From an uncultured Mollicutes bacterium (lineage in GTDB: Bacteria > Bacillota_I > Bacilli_A > Acholeplasmatales > Anaeroplasmataceae), in NCBI GenBank assembly GCA_900540705.1, contig UQGR01000016.1, forward strand, positions 1 through 38,827: a stretch of DNA of 38,827 nt, in the 5' to 3' direction. The notes beneath the pieces are model-generated. The model was not told the DNA's origin. It did not search any database and saw nothing but the letters and a program-made list of their open reading frames with translations. Below are positions 16,520 to 24,656 of the stretch, one piece after another. Position numbers and translations under genes: made by a program. Position 1 is the first letter of the stretch. Every line of letters begins with the position of its first letter.

Positions 16520-16995
16520 AAGCTATAGTTTATTTTGGAAACCTTGGAACTACAGCAAAGGCGGCTACACTTTTAGCAGAACAGCTTTCAGGATGTTCTA
16601 TATATGATGGAACCAAAGATTTTTTCTTAGACTATGCCCTTTGTGAGGATCTCATTTTTGGAGTGAACGTTCGAATGGGAAGATTCAATAAGAAATTTTT
16701 AAAATTTTATAAAAAATTAAAAAAGAAAAATTTAAAGTGTAGAATCAGCGCTTTTATCATTGGGGCTGATGTAAATAAGAGAAGTACCTATTTATCGATG
16801 ATGGAGGCGCTGCTGCCAGAGGATTCTAAGGTTGCCTTTTTTGGTGGTGAGTTTAATTTAGAGCAGGCAAAGGGCTTATCAAGAAGAGTTCTATTATCCT
16901 GTATTGAGGACTTTGAAAGAAAGAAGCTTCCTTTACCAGCCCTCTTTCCTGATGCCATTACAGCCTTTGCAGATAGAATAGAGAAGAAGTATTAA
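16516..16995 (+). CDS. Flavodoxin-domain protein
   Basis: 159 residues. The N-terminus MKAIVYFGNLGTTAKAATLLAE is a flavodoxin FMN phosphate loop in the position seen in HemG/flavodoxin-5 type proteins, followed by the LIFGVNVRMGRFNKKFLKF strand-helix and a second FIIGADVNKRSTYL segment. Such proteins bind FMN and carry electrons or act as menaquinone-dependent dehydrogenases. Start ATG overlaps the previous stop (ATGA). No other redox partner is adjacent, though a ferredoxin gene lies 400 bases on. The basic stretch KKFLKFYKKLKKKNLK is notable. A bidirectional terminator follows. Confidence 0.75.
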   Translation: MKAIVYFGNLGTTAKAATLLAEQLSGCSIYDGTKDFFLDYALCEDLIFGVNVRMGRFNKKFLKFYKKLKKKNLKCRISAFIIGADVNKRSTYLSMMEALLPEDSKVAFFGGEFNLEQAKGLSRRVLLSCIEDFERKKLPLPALFPDAITAFADRIEKKY

Positions 16996-17000
16996 AAAAT

Positions 17001-17029
17001 AAAAGATTGACTTTTTTGGTCAATCTTTT
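17001..17029. terminator. Bidirectional terminator between the flavodoxin gene and yneF
   Basis: 11-bp stem AAAAGATTGAC / GTCAATCTTTT with a 7-base loop, A-run upstream and T-run downstream, so it serves both converging genes. Confidence 0.88.
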
Positions 17030-17042
17030 TTGTCCATTTAAA

Positions 17043-17264
17043 TTATTTTGCATCCTCCATGGATTTCATGACAGCTCGTACTTGCTTTTCAGATGGAGTA
17101 CGTCCCATCTGGGTCATCATAGCTCGAATCATCTTTTCATTGATTGGTGGATTCTTTTTCAGCTGTCTAGCAAACAGCTTTCTAACTAAAATAAATGTAA
17201 CTAAAGCAACTACGATTAGCTCTATAATTAAAATTAAAACAAACTGCCAAACCTCAATTGTCAT
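17043..17264 (-). CDS. yneF: YneF family small membrane protein (UPF0154)
   Basis: 73 residues. One N-terminal transmembrane helix (FVLILIIELIVVALVTFILV), then the family hallmark KNPPINEKMIRAMMTQMGRTPSEKQ. The role of YneF is not established; it is a widespread small membrane protein of Bacillota and Mollicutes. AAGGAGTG precedes the ATG by about 6 bases, and a good promoter lies at 17291-17319. It is a single-gene unit ending at a bidirectional terminator. Confidence 0.95.
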   Translation of the reverse strand: MTIEVWQFVLILIIELIVVALVTFILVRKLFARQLKKNPPINEKMIRAMMTQMGRTPSEKQVRAVMKSMEDAK

Positions 17265-17290
17265 TTTCCATCACTCCTTAAGCAGTTTTT

Positions 17291-17319
17291 ATTGTACACT
17301 TTTTTTATGAAAATATCAA
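17291..17319 (-). promoter_or_regulatory. SigA-type promoter of yneF
   Basis: On the minus strand: -35 TTGATA (17319-17314), 17-base spacer, -10 TACAAT (17296-17291). Divergent from the ferredoxin promoter about 40 bases away. Confidence 0.75.
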
Positions 17320-17356
17320 CTAAAATTACAAATTCAAATTCGAACAATAATAATAG

Positions 17357-17385
17357 TGGACAAAAAAAAAGAAAAATGATAAAAT
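17357..17385 (+). promoter_or_regulatory. SigA-type promoter of the ferredoxin gene
   Basis: -35 TGGACA (17357-17362), 17-base spacer made mostly of A, -10 TAAAAT (17380-17385) with extended TGa. Confidence 0.8.
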
Positions 17386-17413
17386 ATAGATAACAATAAA
17401 AGGAGGAAGAAAG

Positions 17414-17581
17414 ATGCCTAGATTTGTTACAGATACTTGTATTGCTTGTGGCGCTTGTGCTGAACAATGCCCAGTTTCAGCAATCACTGTTGAAGATCAA
17501 GCTGTCATTGATGCGGATACTTGTATTGATTGTGGAGTTTGTGAATCTGTTTGTCCAGTTTCTGCAATCATTGCTCAATAA
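17414..17581 (+). CDS. Small 2[4Fe-4S] ferredoxin
   Basis: 55 residues, easily missed because of its size. Two classical cluster motifs: CIACGACAEQCP starting at Cys9 and CIDCGVCESVCP starting at Cys37, each followed by VSAI, the internal duplication of clostridial-type ferredoxins. AGGAGG (17401-17406) lies 7 bases before the ATG. Soluble low-potential electron carrier in fermentative metabolism and for Fe-S or radical SAM enzymes. Monocistronic, with its own promoter and terminator; a good sign of an anaerobic host. Confidence 0.97.
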   Translation: MPRFVTDTCIACGACAEQCPVSAITVEDQAVIDADTCIDCGVCESVCPVSAIIAQ

Positions 17582-17594
17582 TTTAAAAGAAATT

Positions 17595-17621
17595 AGCTGA
17601 TTTTATATCAGCTTTTCTTTT
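17595..17621 (+). terminator. Terminator of the ferredoxin gene
   Basis: 7-bp stem AGCTGAT / ATCAGCT with a TTTAT loop followed by TTTCTTTTT. Confidence 0.85.
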
Positions 17622-17659
17622 TGCCCAAAACCCTTCGCTGCCTACACATATATTAGGTA

Positions 17660-18043
17660 ATGGGAGTGATTGAAATTAAAACATTAGAAATTAACTCTCA
17701 GGAATTTTTATTAGATAGTGATATTGAAAAGGGCTTTTTAAAAGGCTCCTTATGGGAAAATTTGTTTTCCGGCTATAAGTTTATTGTTACAAGCATAGAC
17801 GACCTAAGCGAAGAAGAAAAGGTTATGTTTATGCTTCAGGTATATACCTTTGCATCTATAGAATTGACACTTTATGTATGTACTCATCCACAAAACACAG
17901 AAGCTATAGAGACCTTGAAGAAGGTTAATATTGAAAAAGATAAACTTTGTGATTTTGTAGAAATGAAGTATGGAGCTTTGAAGGCTTGTTCTGCAACCTT
18001 TGATGGCTTTCTTGAACGCAAAAATACTTGGGAGGTACGATAG
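17660..18043 (+). CDS. cotJB: CotJB spore coat protein with a CotJA-like N-terminal segment
   Basis: 127 residues, longer than the usual 80-90 of CotJB. The C-terminal half (about residues 58-115) has the CotJB pattern: VYTFASIELTLYVCTHPQNTEA then DKLCDFVEMKYGAL. The N-terminal part contains GFLKGSLWENLFSGYKF (about 25-41), which resembles the conserved GxxxGTLWxxLxxPY core of CotJA. There is no separate cotJA upstream, so this looks like a CotJA-CotJB fusion. Immediately followed by cotJC with 2 bases between stop and start, matching the cotJABC order. The start is uncertain: ATG 17660 has only a weak AGGT close by. Role: assembly or anchoring of the CotJC manganese catalase in the spore coat. 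Confidence 0.82.
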   Translation: MGVIEIKTLEINSQEFLLDSDIEKGFLKGSLWENLFSGYKFIVTSIDDLSEEEKVMFMLQVYTFASIELTLYVCTHPQNTEAIETLKKVNIEKDKLCDFVEMKYGALKACSATFDGFLERKNTWEVR

Positions 18044-18045
18044 TT

Positions 18046-18615
18046 GTGTGGACATATGAGAAGAAGCTAGAATTTCCCGTGCATATTACAAAGAAAAATC
18101 TAGCCTTTGCGAAGCAATTAATTACGGCGATTGGTGGACCAGGTGGCGAAATGGCCTCTGCAGTACGGTATTTGATGCAGGCTCCAACCATGCCGGATAA
18201 GATTGGGCAAAATCTTCTATTAGAAATTGGTACAGAGGAATTTGCGCATGTCGAGATTCTAGTAGCCATGCTGAAAGGCTTGACGAAGGATGCCACAATT
18301 GATGAAATCAAGAAATATGGCTTTGAATCCTACTATACGGACCATGGTCTAGGCATCTACCCTACCGATGCCAGTGGGAATCCATTTACGGTTGCCTACA
18401 TCGCTTCCTCAGGAGACCCTATCACGGATTTGAATGAGGATATGGCTGCTGAGGCAAAAGCAAGAGCTGGATATGAGCATTTAATGGATTTAACAGATGA
18501 TGCTGAAATATTGGCGCCTCTTTCCTTCCTAAGACAAAGAGAAATTATTCACTATCAAAGATTTGCTGAGGCTTTAAAACATTATCAGGAAATGTTTAAA
18601 CAATATCAAGGATAA
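18046..18615 (+). CDS. cotJC: CotJC, manganese-catalase-type spore coat protein
   Basis: 189 residues from GTG 18046, which gives MWTYEKKLEFPV, the standard CotJC N-terminus; GGGAGGT lies 10 bases upstream, inside the end of cotJB. Di-manganese ferritin-like fold: AFAKQLITAIGGPGGEMASAVRYL, EIGTEEFAHVEILVAML (E-xx-H ligands), and the second helix pair with EHLMDLT and RQREIIHYQRF. Such proteins dismutate hydrogen peroxide. Expected in sporulating cells; together with cotJB it is the only sporulation evidence in the window. Confidence 0.95.
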   Translation: MWTYEKKLEFPVHITKKNLAFAKQLITAIGGPGGEMASAVRYLMQAPTMPDKIGQNLLLEIGTEEFAHVEILVAMLKGLTKDATIDEIKKYGFESYYTDHGLGIYPTDASGNPFTVAYIASSGDPITDLNEDMAAEAKARAGYEHLMDLTDDAEILAPLSFLRQREIIHYQRFAEALKHYQEMFKQYQG

Positions 18616-18639
18616 AGGCTTTTTCAAGCTTTTTTTTTT
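18614..18639 (+). terminator. Terminator of the cotJ operon
   Basis: 8-bp stem AAAGGCTT / AAGCTTTT (one G-T pair), TTTC loop, then a T-run to 18639; overlaps the cotJC stop codon. Confidence 0.75.
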
Positions 18640-18641
18640 GC

Positions 18642-18670
18642 AAAAAAAAGGCATACCCAAGGGCAGCCTT
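18642..18670 (-). terminator. Terminator of plsY
   Basis: Read on the minus strand: AAGGC + CCC/GGG + GCC helix (18670-18648) with a TT loop, then eight T (18649-18642). Its T-tract abuts the cotJ terminator. Confidence 0.85.
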
Positions 18671-18697
18671 CTCTTTCCTATGTTAAATTCATAAAGC

Positions 18698-19381
18698 TTA
18701 TGCTTTTTTCTTCTTAAAGCTATTTTCCGTTCCATGGATTAGGCGGTTGTAATTTTTAATATGCTTTATCAGGATTAGACAAGCTAGGATACTATACAAA
18801 ATAGCTAGTACTAAGGTCGGTTTGGAGATAAAATAAAGTCCAAAATTTGTGACCTCTGTAACACCAAAGGCATATAAGAGCCAAGTAGAAACAATCACGG
18901 TTATCGTAGCTCCTGTTGAGCCTAAGGATACATAGCCTGTCAAGTAGAAGAGGATGGCAAAGACGATTAAACAGCAAATCGCTGGAATCGGTGTTAGGAT
19001 TAGGACAACCCCTAAGGAGGTAGCTACAGCCTTGCCACCCTTAAAGCCTAAGAAGATGGAGAAGCAATGTCCCAAAACCCCAGCTGCCCCATAGATGAAT
19101 AAATCGATTTCTGCTGGATTGGTCCAAACCCCTGTTGCTGCTAGGATTTTAATAAGGATGATCACGATGGCCCCCTTTAATACATCACACAGAAATACTA
19201 GGTAGCCGACCTTTTTTCCTAAGACCCGAATGGCATTGGTGGTTCCGATATTTTTACTTCCGTATTCCCGGATATCCTTTTTACAAATTAGCTTTCCCAA
19301 TACGACTCCAAAAGGAATAGAGCCTAAAATATATGATAAAATAATGAATAAGATTCCAATAATTAAATCGAGTGATTCCAT
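18698..19381 (-). CDS. plsY: Acyl-phosphate:glycerol-3-phosphate acyltransferase
   Basis: First acylation step of phospholipid synthesis, using acyl-phosphate made by PlsX. 227 residues, an integral membrane protein with about five hydrophobic helices. Family motifs: YILGSIPFGVVLGK, the catalytic-loop DIREYGSKNIGTTNAIRVLGKK, and GHCFSIFLGFKGGKAVATSLG. The tail is basic (KKKKA). Single gene with promoter at 19426-19454. The nearest strong Shine-Dalgarno (AAAGGAGG, 19413-19420) is separated from the ATG by a 19-base hairpin; a minor AAGG lies 2-3 bases from the ATG. Confidence 0.97.
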   Translation of the reverse strand: MESLDLIIGILFIILSYILGSIPFGVVLGKLICKKDIREYGSKNIGTTNAIRVLGKKVGYLVFLCDVLKGAIVIILIKILAATGVWTNPAEIDLFIYGAAGVLGHCFSIFLGFKGGKAVATSLGVVLILTPIPAICCLIVFAILFYLTGYVSLGSTGATITVIVSTWLLYAFGVTEVTNFGLYFISKPTLVLAILYSILACLILIKHIKNYNRLIHGTENSFKKKKA

Positions 19382-19392
19382 AGCCTTGCCAA

Positions 19393-19420
19393 ACAGCTTT
19401 TAAAAAGCTGTCCTCCTTTC
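19393..19420 (-). promoter_or_regulatory. plsY leader: Shine-Dalgarno followed by a hairpin
   Basis: On the minus strand AAAGGAGG is followed at once by the 9-bp palindrome ACAGCTTTT / AAAAGCTGT (19411-19393), then 11 bases to the ATG. Folding the hairpin would bring the site close to the start. The predicted transcript begins right at this site. Confidence 0.55.
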
Positions 19421-19425
19421 TATCC

Positions 19426-19454
19426 ATTATAGCATTAATTCTATAAATTGGCAA
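19426..19454 (-). promoter_or_regulatory. SigA-type promoter of plsY
   Basis: On the minus strand: -35 TTGCCA (19454-19449), 17-base spacer, perfect -10 TATAAT (19431-19426). Confidence 0.8.
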
Positions 19455-19475
19455 AGAAAAATAAAATTCCTATTC

Positions 19476-19507
19476 TTGAGAAAAAAGTAATTTTATGGTA
19501 ATATAAT
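19476..19507 (+). promoter_or_regulatory. Promoter of parE-parC
   Basis: -35 TTGAGA (19476-19481), 17 bases, -10 TAATAT (19499-19504) with extended TGg; an overlapping TATAAT at 19502-19507 is an alternative -10. Confidence 0.6.
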
Positions 19508-19535
19508 ATTGATTTTGTTAAAAAGGGTGATTTAA

Positions 19536-21440
19536 ATGGCGAATAATACTTACAACGACGAATCGATAACCGTCCTAGAGGGTCTAGAACATGTTCGTAA
19601 GCGTCCGGGTATGTATATAGGTTCAACAGATGAACGTGGTTTGCACCACCTAGTGTGGGAAATTGTAGATAATGCGATTGATGAGGCATTGTCTGGCTAT
19701 GGTAGAGAGATAACCTTAACCATAAATCACGATAATTCTATAACGGTTTCAGACCAGGGACGTGGCGTTCCCTGTGGTATGCATGCAACTGGAAAAAATA
19801 CGATGGAGGTCATCTATACAAAGCTCAACGCTGGTGGTAAATTTGGTGGCAATGGCTATAAAACCTCCGGAGGCTTACATGGTGTTGGTGGCTCTGTTGT
19901 AAATGCCTTATCTAGCTATATGGAGGTTACCTCCATGCGAGATGGTAAAATCCATAAAATGCGTTTTGAAAACGGTGGATCAAAGATTGGACCTTTAGAG
20001 ATTTTGGGAGAAACAAGAAAGACGGGTACGATTGTTACCTTTAAACCAGATCCAGAGGTTTTTTCTACGACCTTGTATAATTATGACACGATTAAAACTA
20101 GATTGAGAGAAAGTGCATTTTTAATCAAAAATTTAAAAATGACCTTGATTGATAAGCGAAATGGCAAATCTGAAAGCTTTATCTATGAGAATGGTATTTC
20201 TGAATATGTAACTTTTTTAGATGCGACAAAGCGTCCTGTCCATCCAGTAGCTTATTTTGAAGGAAGCTATGAGAGTATAGAGGTTGAAGTTGCCTTACAG
20301 TTTGTCGATACCTATAGTGAGACGATTGTTTCCTTTGTCAATAATGTCAGAACAGGGGATGGCGGTTCTCATGAAACAGGGTTCAAATCTGCTCTTACAA
20401 GAGCCTTCAATGATTATGGAAAGAAATTTAATCTTTTGAAGAAGGATATGACCTTAGATGGAACGGATATCCGGGCTGGAATGACCTCAGTTGTCTCTGT
20501 AAGAATTACGGAAAATCTTTTGGAATTTGAAGGACAGACGAAAGGGAAGCTTGGTACACCTCTTGCAAAGACGGCAGTAGATACAGTCCTTTATGATAAG
20601 CTTTCCTTCTATTTGATTGAAAATAAAAATTTATCAGAAACCATCATTAAAAAGGCGATTCGTGAAGCAGAAGCTAGAGAAGAGGCTAGAAGAGCTAGAA
20701 ATCAGGCTCGTTTAGAAAAGAAGGATAAGAAGGAAATGAATCTTTCTGCTAAGCTGGCTCCAACGAGTGAAAAGAACAAGGAGATTAACGAGCTATACCT
20801 AGTTGAGGGAGATTCTGCTGGTGGTTCTGCAAAGCAGGGAAGAGACCGAAGATATCAGGCGATTTTACCACTTAGAGGTAAGGTTTTAAATACAGAGCGT
20901 GCAAGCGCGGATGCTGTTTTAAAGAATGAAGAAATTGCAACCATGATATACACGATTGGCGCGGATTATGGTAGTGCGTTTGATTTAAAGAAATGTAACT
21001 ATAAGAAAATCATCATCATGACCGATGCCGACGATGATGGTGCCCATATTCAGGTTCTATTGCTTACCTTTTTCTTCCGTTATATGCGTCCTTTGATTGA
21101 GGATGGAAGAGTGTATATTGCTTGTCCTCCTCTATTTAAAATCACAAAGCGTGGGAAAAAGGAAGAAATCATCTATGCCTGGACGAATGAGGAGAAGGAA
21201 GAGATTTTAGCCAAATGCAATATGCAGACTCTAGTTCAGCGCTACAAAGGTTTAGGTGAAATGAACGCAGAACAGCTTTGGGAGACGACGATGAATCCAG
21301 AGACTCGTAGCTTGATTCAAGTAAAGATTGAGGATTTAGCAGATGCTGAATCAGAGATAGACATATTAATGGGAAATGATGCAATGCGCCGTAGAGACTG
21401 GCTGGAAAACCATGTATCCTTTACCCTAGAGGAAGAATAG
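19536..21440 (+). CDS. parE: DNA topoisomerase IV subunit B
   Basis: ATPase subunit of topoisomerase IV, which decatenates daughter chromosomes. 634 residues. GHKL ATPase motifs: VRKRPGMYIGS, EIVDNAIDEALSGYG, SDQGRGVP, GGLHGVGGSVVNALS. Toprim domain: YLVEGDSAGGSAKQGRDR, LPLRGKVLNTERA and DADDDGAHI. Ends RRDWLENHV as in ParE. Paired with a ParC rather than GyrA, hence parE rather than gyrB. Start ATG follows GGGTGAT. Ten bases separate it from parC, one operon. Confidence 0.95.
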   Translation: MANNTYNDESITVLEGLEHVRKRPGMYIGSTDERGLHHLVWEIVDNAIDEALSGYGREITLTINHDNSITVSDQGRGVPCGMHATGKNTMEVIYTKLNAGGKFGGNGYKTSGGLHGVGGSVVNALSSYMEVTSMRDGKIHKMRFENGGSKIGPLEILGETRKTGTIVTFKPDPEVFSTTLYNYDTIKTRLRESAFLIKNLKMTLIDKRNGKSESFIYENGISEYVTFLDATKRPVHPVAYFEGSYESIEVEVALQFVDTYSETIVSFVNNVRTGDGGSHETGFKSALTRAFNDYGKKFNLLKKDMTLDGTDIRAGMTSVVSVRITENLLEFEGQTKGKLGTPLAKTAVDTVLYDKLSFYLIENKNLSETIIKKAIREAEAREEARRARNQARLEKKDKKEMNLSAKLAPTSEKNKEINELYLVEGDSAGGSAKQGRDRRYQAILPLRGKVLNTERASADAVLKNEEIATMIYTIGADYGSAFDLKKCNYKKIIIMTDADDDGAHIQVLLLTFFFRYMRPLIEDGRVYIACPPLFKITKRGKKEEIIYAWTNEEKEEILAKCNMQTLVQRYKGLGEMNAEQLWETTMNPETRSLIQVKIEDLADAESEIDILMGNDAMRRRDWLENHVSFTLEEE

Positions 21441-21450
21441 GAGGGAAACT

Positions 21451-24400
21451 ATGGCTTCAAATATTAAGAAGAAATTAGATATATTTTTAGCAGAGACCTT
21501 CCAGGAAACTAGGCTAGAGGAGGTCGTTGGTGACCGCTTTGGACGTTATTCAAAATACATCATTCAGGAGCGAGCAATCCCAGATATTCGAGATGGCTTA
21601 AAGCCTGTTCAAAGACGTATTTTATATGCGATGAACGAGCTTAAGATTACAGCGAATGCGCCTTATAAGAAATCGGCCCGTATCACTGGTGAGGTTATGG
21701 GTAAGTATCATCCACATGGGGATTCCTCCATTTATGAGGCTCTAGTCCGCATGAGTCAGAGCTGGAAAATGGGTGTAACCCTGATTGATATGCACGGAAA
21801 TAATGGTAGTATGGATGGAGATGGTCCTGCTGCCATGCGTTATACAGAGGCTCGTATGAGCAAGAATGCGGAATTTTTGTTGAAGGATATTGATAAAAAC
21901 ACAGTTCCATTTATTCCAAACTTTGATGAAGAAGAGATAGAGCCTACCGTTTTACCAGCCAAGTTTCCAAATCTACTTGTCAACGGCTGTATGGGTATAT
22001 CCTCAGGCTATGCAACCTATATCCCAACCCATAATTTTAATGAAGTGATTAACGCTACTATTGCGAAGCTCCAAAATCCAAATATGACAATTGATGAGCT
22101 ACTGGAGATTATGCCAGGACCAGACTTTCCTACAGGCGGAATCATTCTAGGAACTGAAGGCATCCGCGAGGCCTTTTTGACGGGTGCTGGTGCTGTAATG
22201 GTTCGTTCTAAATACGGCTTTGAGGATATGGATAATGGAGCTAAGCGTATCGTGATTACTGAAATCCCTTACGATACCGTCAAATCCAAAACCGTAGAAA
22301 AGATAGAACAGCTTAGACTAGATGGGAAAATCCCTGATGTGGCTGAGGTAAGAGATGAATCAGGTCGTGATGGTCTTAGAATAGCAATCGACTTAAAGAA
22401 GAATGCGAATGCTCAAGCCATTATGGCATACTTGTTTAAAAATACGGATTTACAGGTTTCTGTAAATTATAATATGGTTTCTATTTGTAAACGCAGACCG
22501 ATGCGGTTGGGTGTGCTTCCTATTTTAGAAGCCTATATTGATCATTATAAGGCAGTGGTTACCAATCGTACCAACTATGATTTGATTAAGGCAAAGAAGC
22601 GTCTGCACATTGTAGAGGGCTTGGTCAAGATGATTTCCATTGTAGATGAGGTCATTAAGACGATTCGGGCCAGCAAGAATAAGGCAGATTCCAAGGTGAA
22701 TTTGATCCAGCAGTTTGCATTTACGGAAGAACAAGCAGAAGCGATTGTAATGATGCAATTATATCGTCTTTCCAATCAGGATATTACAATCCTTATGGAG
22801 GAAGATAAGGAATTAACAGAAAATATTGCCACCTATGAGAAAATTTTAAGCTCTGAAAAGGAGCTCATAAAGGTCATCATCAAGGAGCTTACCGAGGTAG
22901 GTAAGGCGGTAACTGTGGAAAGAAAAACAGTTATTGACAAGCATGCCTCTGCGACGATTAAATTTGATGAAACCGATTTGATTACAAAGGAACAGGTCAT
23001 TGTCGCCTTATCTAGAGATGGCTATATGAAGAGAACCTCCATTAAATCCTTTAATTCCTCTAAGGCAAATGGTCTTAAGGAAAACGATGCAATCTTATTT
23101 TTAGGAGAGGTTTCTACCCTAGACACTCTTTTGATTTTTACTACTCTAGGTAATTTTATTTATTTGCCAGTTCATAAAATTGCCGAGTGTAAATTTAAGG
23201 ACGTAGGAACCTTTATCAACAGCGTAGTTGCGATTGCGCCAAAGGAAAAGCTGATTCGCTGCTTTGTAGTACCAGATTTTACAGTGGGAGATACAGTATT
23301 GCTTGCTACCAATAAAGGAGCGATGAAGCAAACCCTACTTTCTGAGTTTAACGTAAATCGTTATACAAAGCCAGTTCGCGCCATGAAGCTAGGCGCTGAT
23401 GAGGTCTTAGTTGCGGCAGATATCATTTCCAATCCACTAGAGATTATGGTATTTACTAAGAATTGTGAGGCCTTGCGCTTTAGAGCCAGTGATATATCCT
23501 TGTATGGCTGTAATGCAGGTGGTGTAAAATCCATCAATCTAAAGCCTAAAGATCAGGTGGTTTCCTGCTTTTATACCAATAAGGAGGAGGATTTCCTTTT
23601 ACTCACCAATCGTTCTACCCTAAAACGGATGAGAGTTACCGATGTTGTATTGACAAAGCGTTCTAGGGCAGGCTCAACTGTGATAAAACCAGTGAAAACA
23701 AATCCAATCTATTTGGTGGATGCAGCTAAGATGACACCAAATCAGTTTAAGGAAAATGTTATGATTGATATCCGGTATAAGGATGGAAATGATGCTGTTG
23801 AGGCCAAATCCTTAAAGTACAATATTTCTGATACAGGCAGAAGTATTTTAAATGAGGCATATCAGGAGCCACAGGGACTATCTTTACCTAAGCCACAGCG
23901 ACCAGATGCCTTGGTTTCTGGAGATTACTTGATTGAGGTAAGAGAGACCTTATTTAACTTTGAGGATGGAGCAGAAAGCGAAAAGCCAATCTCCATTTCT
24001 AAAAAGCAGGATAACATTTTAGATGAACTAGATAAAATTTTAGCTGCAGAAAATAGTATGCCTAAGGAACCAGAGCCTGAGCTATCCTATTCTCTTCTTA
24101 AACAAGAAGAACTAGAGGATTCTGTCCCTAAAATTCAGGAAACCTTTCATTTAGAAGAACAGGAATCTACAGATGTTTCGGATGAAGAGGCTAGTCTAAA
24201 AGCCGAAGAGGAACAAGTATTTGATTTGCCAGCCTCTAAGGAACTAGAGGAGACCATCCTAGAGGAGCAATCCTCCTTTTTAGACACAGTTGGCTTAGAA
24301 GACACTAAGGATGAGATAGAAACCGAGGAGTTTCTTGAGCCAGAGGAGCTAGAGCCTAGTCCATCGTTTGAAGAAGAGCTAGATGATTATAGCTTTGAGG

Positions 24401-24621
24401 AAAGAGAAGATGTAGAAGAGCCTGAGCCAGTAGAAGAGAACAAGCCTACTCCACCTGTCAAAGAGGTAAAGATTATTGAGGGTGAGAAATACATCGTAAA
24501 GGAAACAAAATCCTCTTTATTTATTCGTGAAAAGGATCCAATTTTAAAGGTGGACGAATCTGAGGATGAAGAAAAAGAGATTACCTATAAGAAGGTTTCT
24601 TTGTTTGAGGATGAAAATTAA
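21451..24621 (+). CDS. parC: DNA topoisomerase IV subunit A with a long acidic C-terminal tail
   Basis: Cleavage/religation subunit. 1056 residues, well over the usual ~800-820. Residues 1-500: IRDGLKPVQRRILYAM (the VQRR form marks ParC; GyrA has VHRR), quinolone region YHPHGDSSIYEALVRMSQ with the unaltered Ser-Ser and Glu, and active-site Tyr131 in MRYTEARMS. Residues about 500-830: beta-propeller C-terminal domain. From about residue 836 on (bases 23957-24621) there is a ~220-residue low-complexity tail very rich in Glu/Asp with Pro, ending in a small mixed-charge segment (VKIIEGEKYIVKETKSSLFIREKD). GGAGGGAAA precedes the ATG. No frameshift seen; tail codon use looks like the rest. Confidence 0.96.
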   Translation: MASNIKKKLDIFLAETFQETRLEEVVGDRFGRYSKYIIQERAIPDIRDGLKPVQRRILYAMNELKITANAPYKKSARITGEVMGKYHPHGDSSIYEALVRMSQSWKMGVTLIDMHGNNGSMDGDGPAAMRYTEARMSKNAEFLLKDIDKNTVPFIPNFDEEEIEPTVLPAKFPNLLVNGCMGISSGYATYIPTHNFNEVINATIAKLQNPNMTIDELLEIMPGPDFPTGGIILGTEGIREAFLTGAGAVMVRSKYGFEDMDNGAKRIVITEIPYDTVKSKTVEKIEQLRLDGKIPDVAEVRDESGRDGLRIAIDLKKNANAQAIMAYLFKNTDLQVSVNYNMVSICKRRPMRLGVLPILEAYIDHYKAVVTNRTNYDLIKAKKRLHIVEGLVKMISIVDEVIKTIRASKNKADSKVNLIQQFAFTEEQAEAIVMMQLYRLSNQDITILMEEDKELTENIATYEKILSSEKELIKVIIKELTEVGKAVTVERKTVIDKHASATIKFDETDLITKEQVIVALSRDGYMKRTSIKSFNSSKANGLKENDAILFLGEVSTLDTLLIFTTLGNFIYLPVHKIAECKFKDVGTFINSVVAIAPKEKLIRCFVVPDFTVGDTVLLATNKGAMKQTLLSEFNVNRYTKPVRAMKLGADEVLVAADIISNPLEIMVFTKNCEALRFRASDISLYGCNAGGVKSINLKPKDQVVSCFYTNKEEDFLLLTNRSTLKRMRVTDVVLTKRSRAGSTVIKPVKTNPIYLVDAAKMTPNQFKENVMIDIRYKDGNDAVEAKSLKYNISDTGRSILNEAYQEPQGLSLPKPQRPDALVSGDYLIEVRETLFNFEDGAESEKPISISKKQDNILDELDKILAAENSMPKEPEPELSYSLLKQEELEDSVPKIQETFHLEEQESTDVSDEEASLKAEEEQVFDLPASKELEETILEEQSSFLDTVGLEDTKDEIETEEFLEPEELEPSPSFEEELDDYSFEEREDVEEPEPVEENKPTPPVKEVKIIEGEKYIVKETKSSLFIREKDPILKVDESEDEEKEITYKKVSLFEDEN

Positions 24622-24630
24622 ATTTCTAAG

Positions 24631-24656
24631 AAGCAGACGTTTGGTCTGCTTTTTTT
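24631..24656 (+). terminator. Terminator of parE-parC
   Basis: 8-bp stem AAGCAGAC-type (24631-24638) with GTCTGCTT (24644-24651), GTTTG loop, continuing into T. Confidence 0.9.

Noticed and set aside
17646..17653. CATATATT as a SigE/SigK-type -10 for the cotJ operon
   Set aside because: It lies only 7 bases before the ATG used and no matching -35 is present at the right distance; the assigned start would have to be wrong.
19536..24621. gyrB-gyrA instead of parE-parC
   Set aside because: PVQRR in the A subunit, the ParC-type sequence around the active site and the pairing without dnaA/recF context favour topoisomerase IV.
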